The notes under the pieces are model-generated. The model made no database searches and was not told where the DNA came from. It saw only the letters and a list, made by a program, of their open reading frames with translations. 64,000 bases of DNA, from assembly GCF_002892535.1 (NCBI RefSeq), contig NZ_CP024847.1:1736001-1800000 (forward strand), written 5' to 3'. Both the position numbers and the translations under genes were made by a program. The stretch comes from Aquella oligotrophica. GTDB taxonomy: Bacteria; Pseudomonadota; Gammaproteobacteria; Burkholderiales; UBA11063. Below, in pieces: positions 7,297-17,492 of this stretch (the first letter of the stretch is position 1; every line of letters begins with the position of its first letter).

Positions 7297-8103
7297 ATGC
7301 GTAAATTATTATTAACATTAGCTTTAGGTGTCGGAATAGCTACTGGTACATATGCAAATGAAACAATCACAATTGGAGCATCTCCAGTACCGCATGCGGA
7401 AATGCTTAAATTTGTTAAACCAACACTGGCAAAACAAGGCTATGATTTAAAAATTACCGAATTTTCAGACTATATTACCCCAAATCTTGCTGTTATCCAG
7501 AAACAGCTTGATGCAAATTTTTTCCAGCATCAGCCCTATTTGGATCAATACAATAAAGATCATGGTAGCAATCTAGTTGCTTTGGTAAAAGTCCATCTGG
7601 AACCAATGGGAATATACGCCGATAAAGCTACCGAAGCTAAATTTGCCACTTCTAAAAAAGCAACTGATATAACCAAGGGTGCAAAAATCGGGGTTCCAAA
7701 TGATCCAACCAATGAGGGGCGCGCTTTAAATATATTACAGGCTAATGGAATCTTAAAAATTAAGGCTGGTGTCCCTTATCCAACTAAAAAAGATATAGCC
7801 GCTAACCCGTATAATGTACAGATTATTGAATTAGATCCAGCAATGCTACCACGCTCACTAAAAGGTAGCCAGATTAATCTGGCAGTCATTAATTCAAATA
7901 TAGCAATGCAATCTGGAATGAAGCCTACCCGAGATGCAGTTATTCTTGAAAGTAAAGATAGCCCATTTGCTAATTTGATCGCAGTTAGACCGGATGAAGT
8001 AAATCAGCCAAAAATGAAGGCTTTAGCAAAAGCGATGACTTCACCTGAAATGAAAAAATTCATCGAACAGAAGTACGATGGTGCTGTAATTCCAGCATTT
8101 TAG
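7297..8103 (+). CDS. metQ: Methionine-binding periplasmic protein of MetNIQ
   Basis: The 268-aa NlpA-family substrate-binding protein has a signal peptide of about 20 residues (MRKLLLTLALGVGIATGTYA). Unlike E. coli MetQ it shows no lipobox cysteine near the cleavage site, so it appears to be a free periplasmic protein. Family motifs include ASPVPHAEML near the N-terminus and FFQHQPYLDQ further in. The substrate is methionine by context. The ribosome site is GTAAGGG. Confidence 0.92.
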   Translation: MRKLLLTLALGVGIATGTYANETITIGASPVPHAEMLKFVKPTLAKQGYDLKITEFSDYITPNLAVIQKQLDANFFQHQPYLDQYNKDHGSNLVALVKVHLEPMGIYADKATEAKFATSKKATDITKGAKIGVPNDPTNEGRALNILQANGILKIKAGVPYPTKKDIAANPYNVQIIELDPAMLPRSLKGSQINLAVINSNIAMQSGMKPTRDAVILESKDSPFANLIAVRPDEVNQPKMKALAKAMTSPEMKKFIEQKYDGAVIPAF

Positions 8104-8113
8104 ATAATAGTTC

Positions 8114-8710
8114 ATGATTAGTATTTTAACTGGTAAATTACTAGAAATAACTCCACCACAAATCATACTCTCCTGTGGTGGAGTTGGTTATGAGCTTGAT
8201 TTACCTATTTCACATATTGCTCAATTGCCAGCTATCGGTCATGAGCTACAGCTCTATACACATCTGGTAATTCGCGAAGATGCTCATTTACTTTTTGGCT
8301 TTATTAATAAAACTGAACGCGATTGTTTTCGTCAACTAATAAAAGTCTCTGGGATCGGACCACGGATTGCGCTGGCATTACTATCAACAATGTCAAGTCA
8401 GCAATTACAACAGGCAATTGAGGAAGCTGATCTTAATACTCTTTGTTTGACGCCGGGAATCGGAAAAAAAATGGCGGAACGGATGCTTCTTGAACTAAAA
8501 GGGAAATTAGTCGGTAATATTGATTTTACGCCAACTAATGGTTTATTTAATAACAAAGCTAATGATGGCAATATCCGTAAAGATATCGCAACCGCATTAG
8601 AAAGCTTAGGCTACAATAGTAAAGAAATTACTCAAGTAATAAAACAGCTACCTGAATTAACTGATATTAGTCAGGGTATCAAAGAAGCCTTAAAATTGCT
8701 TGGTAAATAA
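8114..8710 (+). CDS. ruvA: Holliday junction DNA helicase subunit RuvA
   Basis: The 198-aa protein binds Holliday junctions and loads the RuvB motor. It starts with the OB-fold domain (MISILTGKL), continues with two helix-hairpin-helix motifs (LIKVSGIGPRIAL; LCLTPGIGKKMAERMLLEL) and ends in the small RuvB-binding domain III. It begins 10 bp after metQ and has no ruvB or ruvC beside it; ruvC is at 58.8 kb in this window. Confidence 0.95.
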   Translation: MISILTGKLLEITPPQIILSCGGVGYELDLPISHIAQLPAIGHELQLYTHLVIREDAHLLFGFINKTERDCFRQLIKVSGIGPRIALALLSTMSSQQLQQAIEEADLNTLCLTPGIGKKMAERMLLELKGKLVGNIDFTPTNGLFNNKANDGNIRKDIATALESLGYNSKEITQVIKQLPELTDISQGIKEALKLLGK

Positions 8711-8817
8711 CTAGCTTCAGTAAATCTCTTCTATAAGAATAAACAAACTTATTAAAGATCAGTTTACCCAGCTTAAGTTACTTATTCAAACATAAAAAAT
8801 TAAGGACTCGGGTATAC

Positions 8818-8906
8818 TGCTAGTATTTTTTATCCAAACATAATCTTAGCTACTAGCAAAACCTACCGCATTGCAAAATTTTCTTAGCTACGTTATTTGC
8901 TATAAT
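8818..8906 (+). promoter_or_regulatory. glpFKD promoter region with inverted repeat
   Basis: An extended -10 element TGCTATAAT (8898-8906) lies about 35 bp upstream of the glpF GTG. Before it, the 8-bp inverted repeat TGCTAGTA (8818-8825) / TACTAGCA (8851-8858) could be an operator, but I cannot assign a regulator. ATACTGCTAGTAT followed by six T (8814-8832) could also act as a weak terminator for the ruvA transcript. Confidence 0.45.
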
Positions 8907-8940
8907 AAGTCCCTATACATATTAATGACAAGGAAATAAC

Positions 8941-9684
8941 GTGAATTACACTCGTTATCAGGAATTTATGGCTGAATTGCTAGGAACCATGTTCATACTA
9001 CTTTTTGGTAATGGCGTTAATGCCATGTTTGTTTTATTCAATCTGGGTGGATATACCAATATTACTTTTGGCTGGGGACTTGGGGTATTTCTTGGAATAC
9101 TCGTAAGTAACCGAATTACTGGCGCACACTTAAATCCAGCCGTAACACTAGCACTTATCGTCACAAAACGTTTTCCACTAAAAAAGGCCCCACTATATAT
9201 GAGCGCACAAATGCTCGGCGGATTTCTTGGTGCTGCAATTGTCTATCTATTCTATCACGCAAAATTTAAACAATTTGATCCAAATCTTGAACATACAGCT
9301 GGAATATTCTCTACCTTCCCGGCAATTACAAATACATTTATGCCTGGCTTTCTAGCTGAAATTATCGCCAGTGCCATTCTAATGTTTGCAATTCTTGCAA
9401 TTGTAGAAAACTTCATCAATGATAAAGCTGGTTTTCTTGCGCCATTTGCAGTTGCCGCACTGATCGTTGCGATTGGAATGTCTTTTGGCGCAATGCATGG
9501 CTACGCAATGAATCCGGCCCGTGATTTTAGCCCACGTCTTTTTACCGCTATAATGGGCTTTAAAAATAATGGTTTGACGGATGGCAGCTTAATTTGGGCT
9601 GCTCCAGTATTTGGTTCATTAATTGGTGCTCCACTTGGTGCATTCATCTTTGATTTAACATTGGCTAAAAAGGTTACACAATGA
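8941..9684 (+). CDS. glpF: Glycerol facilitator (aquaglyceroporin)
   Basis: The 247-aa six-helix MIP channel passes glycerol through the inner membrane. Both NPA boxes are visible (AHLNPAV and AMNPARD); the Asp after the second NPAR is the aquaglyceroporin form. The start is GTG with the ribosome site AAGGAAA. It overlaps glpK by four bases (ATGA), giving translational coupling in a glpF-glpK-glpD operon. Confidence 0.93.
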   Translation: MNYTRYQEFMAELLGTMFILLFGNGVNAMFVLFNLGGYTNITFGWGLGVFLGILVSNRITGAHLNPAVTLALIVTKRFPLKKAPLYMSAQMLGGFLGAAIVYLFYHAKFKQFDPNLEHTAGIFSTFPAITNTFMPGFLAEIIASAILMFAILAIVENFINDKAGFLAPFAVAALIVAIGMSFGAMHGYAMNPARDFSPRLFTAIMGFKNNGLTDGSLIWAAPVFGSLIGAPLGAFIFDLTLAKKVTQ

Positions 9685-11156
9685 AAAAATATATTCTGGC
9701 TTTGGATCAGGGAACTACCAGCTCACGAGCAATTCTTTTCGATAAATCTGGCACCATCTGTAGCAGCAAACAGTTAGAATTTACCCAAATTTTTCCCGAG
9801 CCGGGATTAGTTGAACATGACCCAATGGAGATCTGGTTAACCCAGCTTACCACTGCCAAACTTGCGATGTCATCAATTGGAGCACAAGCCACTGACATTG
9901 CAGCAATTGGCATTACCAACCAACGCGAAACAACCGTAGTCTGGAATAAAAATACCGGGATTCCAATCTATAACGCAATTGTTTGGCAGGATAGACGCAC
10001 TTCAGACATGATTGATGAGCTAAAAAGTAAAGGCTATGCGGACATCTTCAAAAAGAAGACCGGACTAGTCCTTGACGCATACTTTTCTGGGACAAAGCTA
10101 AAATGGATACTCGACAACGTTACTAATGCGCGGAAGCTTGCCGAAAATGGTGAACTAGCATTTGGAACAGTCGATGCTTGGATTACTTGGAATCTAAGCA
10201 ATCGTAGATGTCATGTAACCGATGAATCAAATGCATCACGCACACTATTATTTAATATCCATACTGGCAAATGGGATGAAGAGCTATTAAAAATCTTGGA
10301 TATTCCAGCTAATATCCTGCCAGAAATTGTTCCATCCTCAGGTGAGATTGGTGAAGCAAGTTCGGGGCTTTTTGGCGATCGGATTCCAATTACCGGAATT
10401 GCAGGAGATCAGCAGGCAGCGACCTTTGGTAATATGTGTATAAAGCCAGGCATGGTAAAAAATACTTATGGAACTGGCTGCTTTCTTTTGAAAAATACTG
10501 GCGAAAATGCACTAGAATCAAAAAATAATCTACTAACTACTAATGGCAAAAGAAATTATTGTCTTGAAGGCTCAGTATTTATTGGTGGTGCTGTGGTGCA
10601 GTGGATTCGTGATGGTATGAAATTCATTGAAGAGTCATCTGAAATTGAAACTCTTGCGACAAGTGTCCCTGATAATGGTGGCGTCTATATGGTACCAGCA
10701 TTTTCTGGTTTAGGTGCGCCACATTGGGATCAGTATGCACGTGGACTCGCGATTGGAATCACCAGAGGTACGACGCAGGCACATATGGCACGTGCGGCTC
10801 TCGAATCAATTGCCTTTCAAGTATCGGATGTAGTAAATGCGATGCGCTCTGACTCGGGTATTAATTTATCCGCATTACGTGTCGATGGTGGTGCCTGTAA
10901 GAATAATTTCCTAATGCAATTTCAAGCAGATATTTTAAATACTATTGTTGAACGTCCAACCTGTCTTGAATTGACAGCATTGGGAGCAGCATATCTTGCT
11001 GGACTAGCGGTTGGCTTTTGGAATTCAATTGAAGAACTAGAGCAAGTATGGCAAGTGGAACGAATTTTTGAGCCTAAGATGGCTGATTCAGAACGACAAG
11101 AATTATTAAGTAACTGGCAGGAAGCTGTCAAACGCGCGCAAGGATGGGTTAAATAA
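9681..11156 (+). CDS. glpK: Glycerol kinase
   Basis: The 491-aa FGGY-family kinase phosphorylates glycerol to sn-glycerol-3-phosphate with ATP. The N-terminal phosphate loop [12 protein letters not shown], the QDRRT motif and the C-terminal motif [12 protein letters not shown] are present. Length matches the family. It lies between glpF (4-bp overlap) and glpD (3-bp gap). Trapping glycerol as G3P would feed both phospholipid synthesis and glpD. Confidence 0.95.
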   Translation: MKKYILALDQGTTSSRAILFDKSGTICSSKQLEFTQIFPEPGLVEHDPMEIWLTQLTTAKLAMSSIGAQATDIAAIGITNQRETTVVWNKNTGIPIYNAIVWQDRRTSDMIDELKSKGYADIFKKKTGLVLDAYFSGTKLKWILDNVTNARKLAENGELAFGTVDAWITWNLSNRRCHVTDESNASRTLLFNIHTGKWDEELLKILDIPANILPEIVPSSGEIGEASSGLFGDRIPITGIAGDQQAATFGNMCIKPGMVKNTYGTGCFLLKNTGENALESKNNLLTTNGKRNYCLEGSVFIGGAVVQWIRDGMKFIEESSEIETLATSVPDNGGVYMVPAFSGLGAPHWDQYARGLAIGITRGTTQAHMARAALESIAFQVSDVVNAMRSDSGINLSALRVDGGACKNNFLMQFQADILNTIVERPTCLELTALGAAYLAGLAVGFWNSIEELEQVWQVERIFEPKMADSERQELLSNWQEAVKRAQGWVK

Positions 11157-11159
11157 CAA

Positions 11160-12709
11160 ATGACAAATAGCAATAGCGAAACATATGATATTATTGTAAT
11201 TGGTGGAGGAGCTACCGGACTTGGGATTGCTCTCGAATCAGCTAGCCGCGGTTATCGGACCTTGGTAGTTGAAGCTTATGACTACGGCAAGGGAACTTCA
11301 TCAAAATCAACTAAACTAGTTCATGGTGGAATCCGTTATCTAGCTAATCTGGATTTTGCTCTAGTTAAAGAAGGTTTAGAAGAACGCTATTACTTTATTA
11401 ACAATGCCCGCATCTGGCAAAAGCACAAACCTACCTTATTCCATTTCAAAATATTAAAGAAAAAATAAAGTACTGGCTTGGAATAAAAATATACGATAGT
11501 CTGGCAGGTAAACTAAGGCTTGGAAAAAGCCGCTTCTTATCGAAAGAAGAAACCCTCCGGGAAGCTCCCGATCTGGCTTCAGAAAAGATAATTGGTGGCG
11601 CAGTATATCTGGATGGGCAGTTTGATGATACACGACTATTGATTACGCTAGTAAAAACTTTTGAAACTCTTGGTGGAACAGCATTAAACTATACAAAAGT
11701 AACTGATTTTACCTATGCTGATAATAAACAAATAAATGGAATTGTAGTTAAAAATCAACTTAATGAAGAAACTAAAACTTACTTTGCCAAGCATATAATT
11801 AATGCAACAGGAACTTTTAGCGATTCAATTATGAATCTGGCGGAAAAAACTACCGAACATAAAAATGTAGCCGCAGCACAAGGAACGCATCTGGTATTTG
11901 ATAAAGAAATTTTTAATTCAGATCATGCAATCCTAATACCAGAAACTGGCGATGGACGAGTGTTATTTATCCTTCCTTGGCATGATAAAGCTTTGGTTGG
12001 AACCACAGATATAAAAGTTAGTGAACCAACTCTTGACCCGCAAGCACAAGAGAATGAGATCGATTTTATTCTTGAAGTCTTGAGTGAATACTGCAATAAA
12101 CCAGTCAGCAGACATGATATAAAATCGGTATTTAGCGGACAGCGCCCACTGGTAAAATCAGCAAAAGATAAAAATACGGCAAAGATTTCCCGAAAACATG
12201 AAATATTTGAAACTAACAATGGTTTAATCACTATGGCTGGCGGTAAATGGACTATTTATCGCCGGATGGGACAAGACACGATTGATTACCTAGAGAAAAC
12301 CAGAAAGCTCCATAAAACACAGTCAAGGACACATCATCTGAGACTTTTTGGTTATACCACAGAAAAAACACCATATCCACTAGGAATTTATGGAACAGCT
12401 CGAGAGGAAATAGTCAAAATCCAACAGGAATTAGATAATTTTCAATTATTACATAATGAATTACCTTATTTTCAAGCTGAGGTAATTTATCATGTGCGCC
12501 ATGAGCAAGCCAGAACAGTTGAAGATATTCTAGCTAGAAGAACTAGAGCACTTTTCATAAATAGCAAAGCTGCACTTGCTAGTGCTGCTACGGTTGCAAG
12601 CCTAATGGCAAACGAGCTTGGCTATGATCATCTCTGGCAACAGCAGCAGCTAAAACAACTGATGTTGGAAGGTGCAAAATACTTGATTGAAAATAACTCT
12701 GCCTCTTGA
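11160..12709 (+). pseudogene. glpD: Glycerol-3-phosphate dehydrogenase, frameshifted
   Basis: The FAD enzyme oxidises G3P to dihydroxyacetone phosphate and passes electrons to quinone. The N-terminal dinucleotide fold (GGGATGLGIALESASRGY) and KSTKLVHGGIRYL are in one frame up to about 11407. The expected continuation P-H-L-A-K...LIPF, then KYWLGIKIYDSLAGK, is in the next frame from 11408 to 12709. The two frames join cleanly if GCCCG (11406-11410) had one more C (GCC CCG CAT), giving an intact product of about 516 aa. The first frame otherwise ends at 11468. No other lesion is seen, so this is a recent mutation, a slip-prone site or a sequencing error in a C-run. The dat gene at 34.2 kb has the same type of change. 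Confidence 0.85.
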
Positions 12710-12732
12710 TAAGGCTAAATTTGGAGCAAAAG

Positions 12733-13602
12733 TTGAAATCCGTAACTATTGAGAATAAATTATTAAAAGTCGAAGTATTTTTACTTGGTGCTGAAGTCAG
12801 AAGCGTAAAGAACCTCAAAAATAATAATGAATATATGTGGAATGGTGATCCCTCAATCTGGGCAGGAGTGTCTCCAATATTATTTCCTGTAGTTGGACGA
12901 ACCGCAAATGGCTATATAAGCTTCAACCAAAAGAACTATCCATTAAATAATCATGGTTTTGCTCGGCAATCACTATTCAATGTAAGCAAGCACTCACTAG
13001 ATAGCGTTACACTGAAGATTAACACCTATAGTTTAGAAAAAGATATTTTCCCTTTTAATCTTGATTTCTCAGTCACCTATACTCTTAAAGATAACGTACT
13101 CATTACAACCTTTCGTGTAATAAACCATGATGCACAGACTGCTTATTTCAGCGTTGGTGCACATCCTGCATTTAAATGCCCCTTTGATGAGAGTCATCAA
13201 TTAAATGATTATCAGATAGAGTTTGCTGCCAACCAGCGACTAACCTTACATACTCTTAACAAAAATGGGTTATTTTCTGGTAGTAGCCAGGTTAATATTG
13301 ACAGAATAGACATCACCGAAAATACCTTTGATAATGATGCCTTAATTTATAGCAACTATGAACAAAGCTGGGCAAAGTTATCTGAAAAGAAAACTGGCAA
13401 ATATATTAAGATGAGTTTTGACAATTTTCCTTGGTTTGGTATCTGGTCAAAACCAGGAGCCAGATACATTTGCTTGGAACCTTGGTGCGGACATGCAGAT
13501 AGTATAGACTTTAATCAGGAAATACAGTATAAATCAGGAATAATTGAGCTTACTCCATCAAATAGCTGGGAACAATACTACTCAATTGAATTTGGATACT
13601 AG
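12733..13602 (+). CDS. Aldose 1-epimerase family protein (LacX/YeaD-like)
   Basis: The 289-aa protein resembles galactose mutarotase-like enzymes, which interconvert alpha and beta anomers of sugars or hexose-6-phosphates. Visible family features are FLLGAEVRSVKN near the N-terminus, NNHGFAR (motif around the first catalytic His), SVGAHPAFKCPF and the late GIWSKPGARYICLEPWCG. The start is taken as TTG 12733 because GGAG lies 6 nt upstream; a TTG at 12706 overlapping the glpD stop would add nine residues. It follows glpD closely and may be the last gene of the glp transcript. The exact substrate is not known. Confidence 0.8.
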   Translation: MKSVTIENKLLKVEVFLLGAEVRSVKNLKNNNEYMWNGDPSIWAGVSPILFPVVGRTANGYISFNQKNYPLNNHGFARQSLFNVSKHSLDSVTLKINTYSLEKDIFPFNLDFSVTYTLKDNVLITTFRVINHDAQTAYFSVGAHPAFKCPFDESHQLNDYQIEFAANQRLTLHTLNKNGLFSGSSQVNIDRIDITENTFDNDALIYSNYEQSWAKLSEKKTGKYIKMSFDNFPWFGIWSKPGARYICLEPWCGHADSIDFNQEIQYKSGIIELTPSNSWEQYYSIEFGY

Positions 13603-13631
13603 CACATTTATACTACCTAGAAATAAAAATA

Positions 13632-14357
13632 CTATTTTCTAATAAAGCTATTCTTATTTAGGCGCATTCTTAAAACCATTAATAGCGCCTCTTTAAATAT
13701 ACTTCCAGACATTTTTGATTGACCTAATACCCGGTCTTCAAAAATGATAGGTATTTCCTTAATTTTGAAACCATTAAGATATGTTTTATATGTTGTTTCG
13801 ATCTGAAACGAATAACCAGTTGATTTAAGTTCATTAATACCAATTGTTTCAAGTACTTTCCGTTTGAAACACTTGAACCCACCAGTTAGGTCATTAAAAG
13901 GTAAGCCCAGTATTATTTTTGCATAAAGGCTACCTCCACGACTTATAATTTTGCGTTTTAGCCCCCAGTTAACCACTCCACCGCCTTTAACATAGCGACT
14001 ACCAAGCACCAAGTCATAGCCATTAGCTAAGGCTTCAAACATTGATGGTAGATATTTTGGGTTATGCGAGAAATCAGCATCCATATGACCGATTACATCA
14101 TAATCCCGCTCAAGTCCCCAATTAAATCCAGCAATATAAGCTGTACCAAGTCCTAATTTACCAGACCGCTTCATTAGGTGAAGCTGATCTGGATAGCGTT
14201 CAGTGATTATTTTTTCTACAATTTCATGAGTTTTATCTGGCGAGTTATCATCAATAACCAGAATATTAACATCAGGTACTGATGTAAATACATCCATAAG
14301 CATCTTTTCTATATTATCTTTTTCATTATAAGTAGCAATAATTATCAGCTTCTTCAT
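13632..14357 (-). CDS. Polyprenyl-phosphate glycosyltransferase (GT2, dolichol-P-mannose synthase-like)
   Basis: The protein of about 241 aa is a family-2 glycosyltransferase that makes a polyprenyl-phosphate sugar from a nucleotide sugar. IIIATYNEKDNI is the N-terminal motif, DDNSPD the nucleotide-binding Asp motif and HMDADFSHNP the DxD-like metal site. It ends without the two C-terminal membrane helices found in some relatives. I chose the ATG giving MKKLIII; an upstream ATG at 14369 adds four residues without a ribosome site. The gene directly follows an ArnT-like transferase and a PAP2 phosphatase, so it probably supplies the lipid-linked sugar donor for an envelope modification. Confidence 0.88.
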   Translation of the reverse strand: MKKLIIIATYNEKDNIEKMLMDVFTSVPDVNILVIDDNSPDKTHEIVEKIITERYPDQLHLMKRSGKLGLGTAYIAGFNWGLERDYDVIGHMDADFSHNPKYLPSMFEALANGYDLVLGSRYVKGGGVVNWGLKRKIISRGGSLYAKIILGLPFNDLTGGFKCFKRKVLETIGINELKSTGYSFQIETTYKTYLNGFKIKEIPIIFEDRVLGQSKMSGSIFKEALLMVLRMRLNKNSFIRK

Positions 14358-14374
14358 TATAAAACCCATAAAAA

Positions 14375-15781
14375 TTAATTAGATAAGCGGTATAGATATA
14401 ATTTATTATTAACAAAATTATCTCTATAAGCTATACTGCCTAATGGTTTAACTTCTTTAAAATAGTCTTTTAGTAACGTGATATTACCTGAATCATCATT
14501 ATCGCAATAGTATAAAGCATTTTGTATTGGGTAACTTAATTTATCATTCCAGTATTGGTAATTATCCGTAAATTTAAAGTTGCTTAACACATAAGTTCTA
14601 CCTTGTCCAAGATAGTACCAACCCCGTGAAGCATTGCCATAATCACAGGAGAGAACAATATCCCCAGCATGTAAATAATTCTGTCTTATCTTGTCATATA
14701 ACTGTTGATTACCCATAAACGCATTAACCGCAGGAATTTTACTCTGAAACTGTTTTGGCACAAATTTACCAGGCATTTTTGCAATAGGTAACAAAATCAG
14801 AATTAAAGTTATTGCAGTACGATAAACCCATTTAAGATTATACTCAGTAAGACAAGCTGCCGCAAAAATAATACCACTTATATAAGCAGGTGCAACCCAA
14901 TTAGCCTCCATGAACTTGAACAAACTGTTATAAGCAAAAAACACCACAACAAAGAGAAATATTGAGACTAAAAGCAGATACCTTTCATCACGGAGAAGTT
15001 GTTTTCTTTTTACAAAAATAAAGGCAAAAATTGTTAAAGAGATAAACGGATTTGCAGCACCAATTGTACTACCAATATAGTCACCAAAACTGGCAAAATT
15101 TAGGCTTTTGTCAGAAGCAATACCATGTTTAAATTGAAAGGCAAAAGATACCCAATCATGCCCTGCATTCCAGATAATTACCGGACTAAAGACAACAATA
15201 GCCATCAATAGAGCCAAATAGGTATTAATATTCCAGAGTTTGTTTCTTTTTTTTGCTGCTAAGATTAGATAAATAAGAATTCCAGGTAAGATAAGTATTG
15301 CAGTATATTTTGATAATAAACTACACCCAAGAAACAAACCGGCAAGATAGACAAATTTTAATTCATTTTCAATGAATCCACGAACAACACAGTATAGAGT
15401 AATACTCCAAAACATGAGTAGAGGACTATCTATTGTTGTTATAAAAAATGTACCTTCAAGAATTGGCCATGCCAAAGCAAGAAGAACTGTAACATCAGCT
15501 GCTTTTTGCCCAAACATGCGTAATGCTGTCTTATACATCATTATTACCGTAGTTGTACTACACAACACTGCCGCAAGTCTTACAAAAAACTCTTTATCCG
15601 AGAAAAGCGTTGTTAGCCGAATAAGATAGGCAATCATTGGTGGATGATCATAGTAGGACAATGCAAGATTTTTGCTCCACACCCAGTAGTATGCCTCATC
15701 ATAATGTAATTGCAAGGACTGATTGAAAAGAAGATGCATAAATACAATCAAGATAAAAACCAGTAGAACTTTACGATCCAT
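14375..15781 (-). CDS. ArnT-like integral membrane glycosyltransferase (PMT_2 family)
   Basis: The 468-aa protein has about eleven membrane helices and a C-terminal periplasmic segment. The first periplasmic loop carries HYDEAYYW (26-33) with the acidic pair conserved in GT39/GT83 enzymes, followed by YYDHPPMIAY. Such enzymes transfer a sugar from a polyprenyl phosphate carrier to lipid A, protein or another envelope acceptor. The neighbouring GT2 enzyme can make the donor and the PAP2 enzyme may expose the acceptor. It overlaps the upstream PAP2 gene by 11 bp. Sugar and acceptor cannot be read from sequence. Confidence 0.85.
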   Translation of the reverse strand: MDRKVLLVFILIVFMHLLFNQSLQLHYDEAYYWVWSKNLALSYYDHPPMIAYLIRLTTLFSDKEFFVRLAAVLCSTTTVIMMYKTALRMFGQKAADVTVLLALAWPILEGTFFITTIDSPLLMFWSITLYCVVRGFIENELKFVYLAGLFLGCSLLSKYTAILILPGILIYLILAAKKRNKLWNINTYLALLMAIVVFSPVIIWNAGHDWVSFAFQFKHGIASDKSLNFASFGDYIGSTIGAANPFISLTIFAFIFVKRKQLLRDERYLLLVSIFLFVVVFFAYNSLFKFMEANWVAPAYISGIIFAAACLTEYNLKWVYRTAITLILILLPIAKMPGKFVPKQFQSKIPAVNAFMGNQQLYDKIRQNYLHAGDIVLSCDYGNASRGWYYLGQGRTYVLSNFKFTDNYQYWNDKLSYPIQNALYYCDNDDSGNITLLKDYFKEVKPLGSIAYRDNFVNNKLYLYRLSN

Positions 15782-16442
15782 ATTTATTTCTCATTAGGTA
15801 CTTATCCACTAAAAGGGTTACAACTAAATTTACGCTCCAAACAATTATGGCAGCCATCAAAATATCACTAAAATAATGCCCACCCTGCAAAAATCTTACT
15901 ATACCAACAACAATCGTACCCACAATGCACAAAGCAACTCCGAGTCTTTTTCGACGCGCCGCTATAAAGGGGATACCAATAAATGCACCAATTGAAACAT
16001 GTCCAGAAGGAAAACTATTATCTTTTGGATGATTAAAATGTGGTTGCCATGGGTAGGAGAATGGCTTATGATCACGAATTACTTGATATGGACGGGGTCT
16101 ACCCCACTCATCTTTAAAAAAAGTATTTACCAATAAACCCGGTCCAATTGCTAGGCTTATATAAGTTATTAAAACCATTCTCCTTACAATCAGAGGATTA
16201 ACCTGTATTTTCTTCATTAAGGTAAGGACTATTATCGCAAGTGGCACAAGGATAAGTAGAAATGTTGTTACATTTACCGAATAGTAAATAACTTTGCACC
16301 AAAAGGCTATTTCACCATAAAAATACCTAGTTTGATAATCATATGGTAATGATGCAAGCTGCTGATCCAGATAAGGACTTAAAGCAAAAGTTACTAAGCA
16401 TAGGATTATTAAACTTATAGCTAAATACAGCTTTTGTGGCAT
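15771..16442 (-). CDS. PAP2-family membrane phosphatase (LpxE/PgpB-like)
   Basis: The 223-aa inner-membrane protein carries the three PAP2 motifs: KDEWGRPRP (110-118), PSGH (145-148) and RFLQGGHYFSD with R183 and H189. Such enzymes remove phosphate from lipid A, undecaprenyl diphosphate or phosphatidylglycerol phosphate on the periplasmic side. The operon with an ArnT-like transferase and a GT2 polyprenyl-P synthase recalls lipid A remodelling sets such as that of Francisella, so an LpxE-like role is plausible (inference). Recycling of undecaprenyl diphosphate is the alternative. Confidence 0.83.
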   Translation of the reverse strand: MPQKLYLAISLIILCLVTFALSPYLDQQLASLPYDYQTRYFYGEIAFWCKVIYYSVNVTTFLLILVPLAIIVLTLMKKIQVNPLIVRRMVLITYISLAIGPGLLVNTFFKDEWGRPRPYQVIRDHKPFSYPWQPHFNHPKDNSFPSGHVSIGAFIGIPFIAARRKRLGVALCIVGTIVVGIVRFLQGGHYFSDILMAAIIVWSVNLVVTLLVDKYLMRNKYGS

Positions 16443-16528
16443 ACTTCAACAGATACTTCTAAATGTTTTCAATTTGGGTATTTTACCATGTTTTAAGGCT
16501 TATTTTGCAGAAAGAGAATGTACCTAAG

Positions 16529-17185
16529 CTAAGCAAACAATTTTAAGAGTTCATGTGGATAATCTATAATAACTTTTGCGCCATTATTAACTAATTCCTC
16601 ACGCTTCCTAAAACCCCATGCAACACCAACCGAAAATACTCCTGCGGCATTTGCGGTTTGCATATCAACGTCAGTATCACCAACATAAACTATATCTACT
16701 GGTTTAAGCTGCATGATTTGCATAATTTCAAATACAGAATATGGATTTGGCTTGGTTGGTATATTTTTACGAGCACCAAAAACTACATCAAAAGACCATT
16801 TACTGAAATAACTTTTTACCACATCTGCCATAAACTCATGAGCCTTATTTGATAAAATAGCTAACCGAACACCTTTTTCACTCAAGCCATCAAGCAAGTC
16901 ATTAATACCAAGGTATGGTTTTGTATAGCAATCAAGATTTTTTGAGTATTCAGCTATAACTTCGGAATAAATTTGCTTCAAAAAACTAGTGCTATGTTTA
17001 TCTGTTGGTGTTGCTTGCTCCACTAGCTTAGCAATACCACGCCCAACAAAGCGTCGATAGTCATCTAAATTATGTTTGGGTAAAGAATGCCTCTCTAAAA
17101 CCTTATTAACAGAGACAGCTATGTCTTCTACCGTATCCAGTAAAGTCCCATCCAAATCAAAAATTACAGCTTTAAATTTCCCCAT
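16529..17185 (-). CDS. gph: HAD-family phosphoglycolate phosphatase
   Basis: The 218-aa cytosolic HAD phosphatase has motif I DLDGTLLDT near the N-terminus, motif II LAILSNK and motif III/IV KPNPY and YVGDTDVDMQTA. The cap is the four-helix C1 type. It most likely hydrolyses 2-phosphoglycolate, which arises during DNA repair, but related enzymes act on other sugar phosphates. It stands alone before the envelope-modification genes on the same strand. Confidence 0.85.
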   Translation of the reverse strand: MGKFKAVIFDLDGTLLDTVEDIAVSVNKVLERHSLPKHNLDDYRRFVGRGIAKLVEQATPTDKHSTSFLKQIYSEVIAEYSKNLDCYTKPYLGINDLLDGLSEKGVRLAILSNKAHEFMADVVKSYFSKWSFDVVFGARKNIPTKPNPYSVFEIMQIMQLKPVDIVYVGDTDVDMQTANAAGVFSVGVAWGFRKREELVNNGAKVIIDYPHELLKLFA

Positions 17186-17377
17186 ACTACCAACACCTAA
17201 ATTTAATCAGAACTTAATTATATCAGGCTAACCGCATCAAGAAAATAATATCATCTTTATATGTAGTATATAGCATAGCTACAATCATTGAATTATATTA
17301 TCTCTCCAAAATAGTACTACTAGCTCATGCTATTTAAAGTTGTCCAATACGGATAAGTTAATTAACTACAATAAGAG

Positions 17378-17430
17378 TATAATTTCCCAAATAATAGCTA
17401 TTTATGTATAAGAGTTATACGTAAATAGCT
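17378..17430 (+). promoter_or_regulatory. Chitinase promoter (-10) and long 5' stem-loop
   Basis: TATAAT (17378-17383) would start transcription near 17390. Immediately after it lies an inverted repeat with 16-bp arms (17396-17411 and 17415-17430), a GAG loop and one mismatch. Without a T-run it does not look like a terminator. It would form a stable hairpin at the 5' end of the mRNA, or serve as an operator. A 10-bp palindrome GTTAATTAAC (17357-17366) lies just before the -10. There is no good -35. I see no gene between 17186 and 17432. Confidence 0.6.
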
Positions 17431-17492
17431 GTATGAAAATCAATAAATTAACTGTTATAATTCTGAAAAATAAGCATAATGAGGGAAACAAA

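Noticed and set aside
17396-17430. Chitinase upstream hairpin as terminator of an upstream gene
   Set aside because: Neither strand has a T-run after the stem, and the neighbouring upstream gene is on the other strand pointing away.
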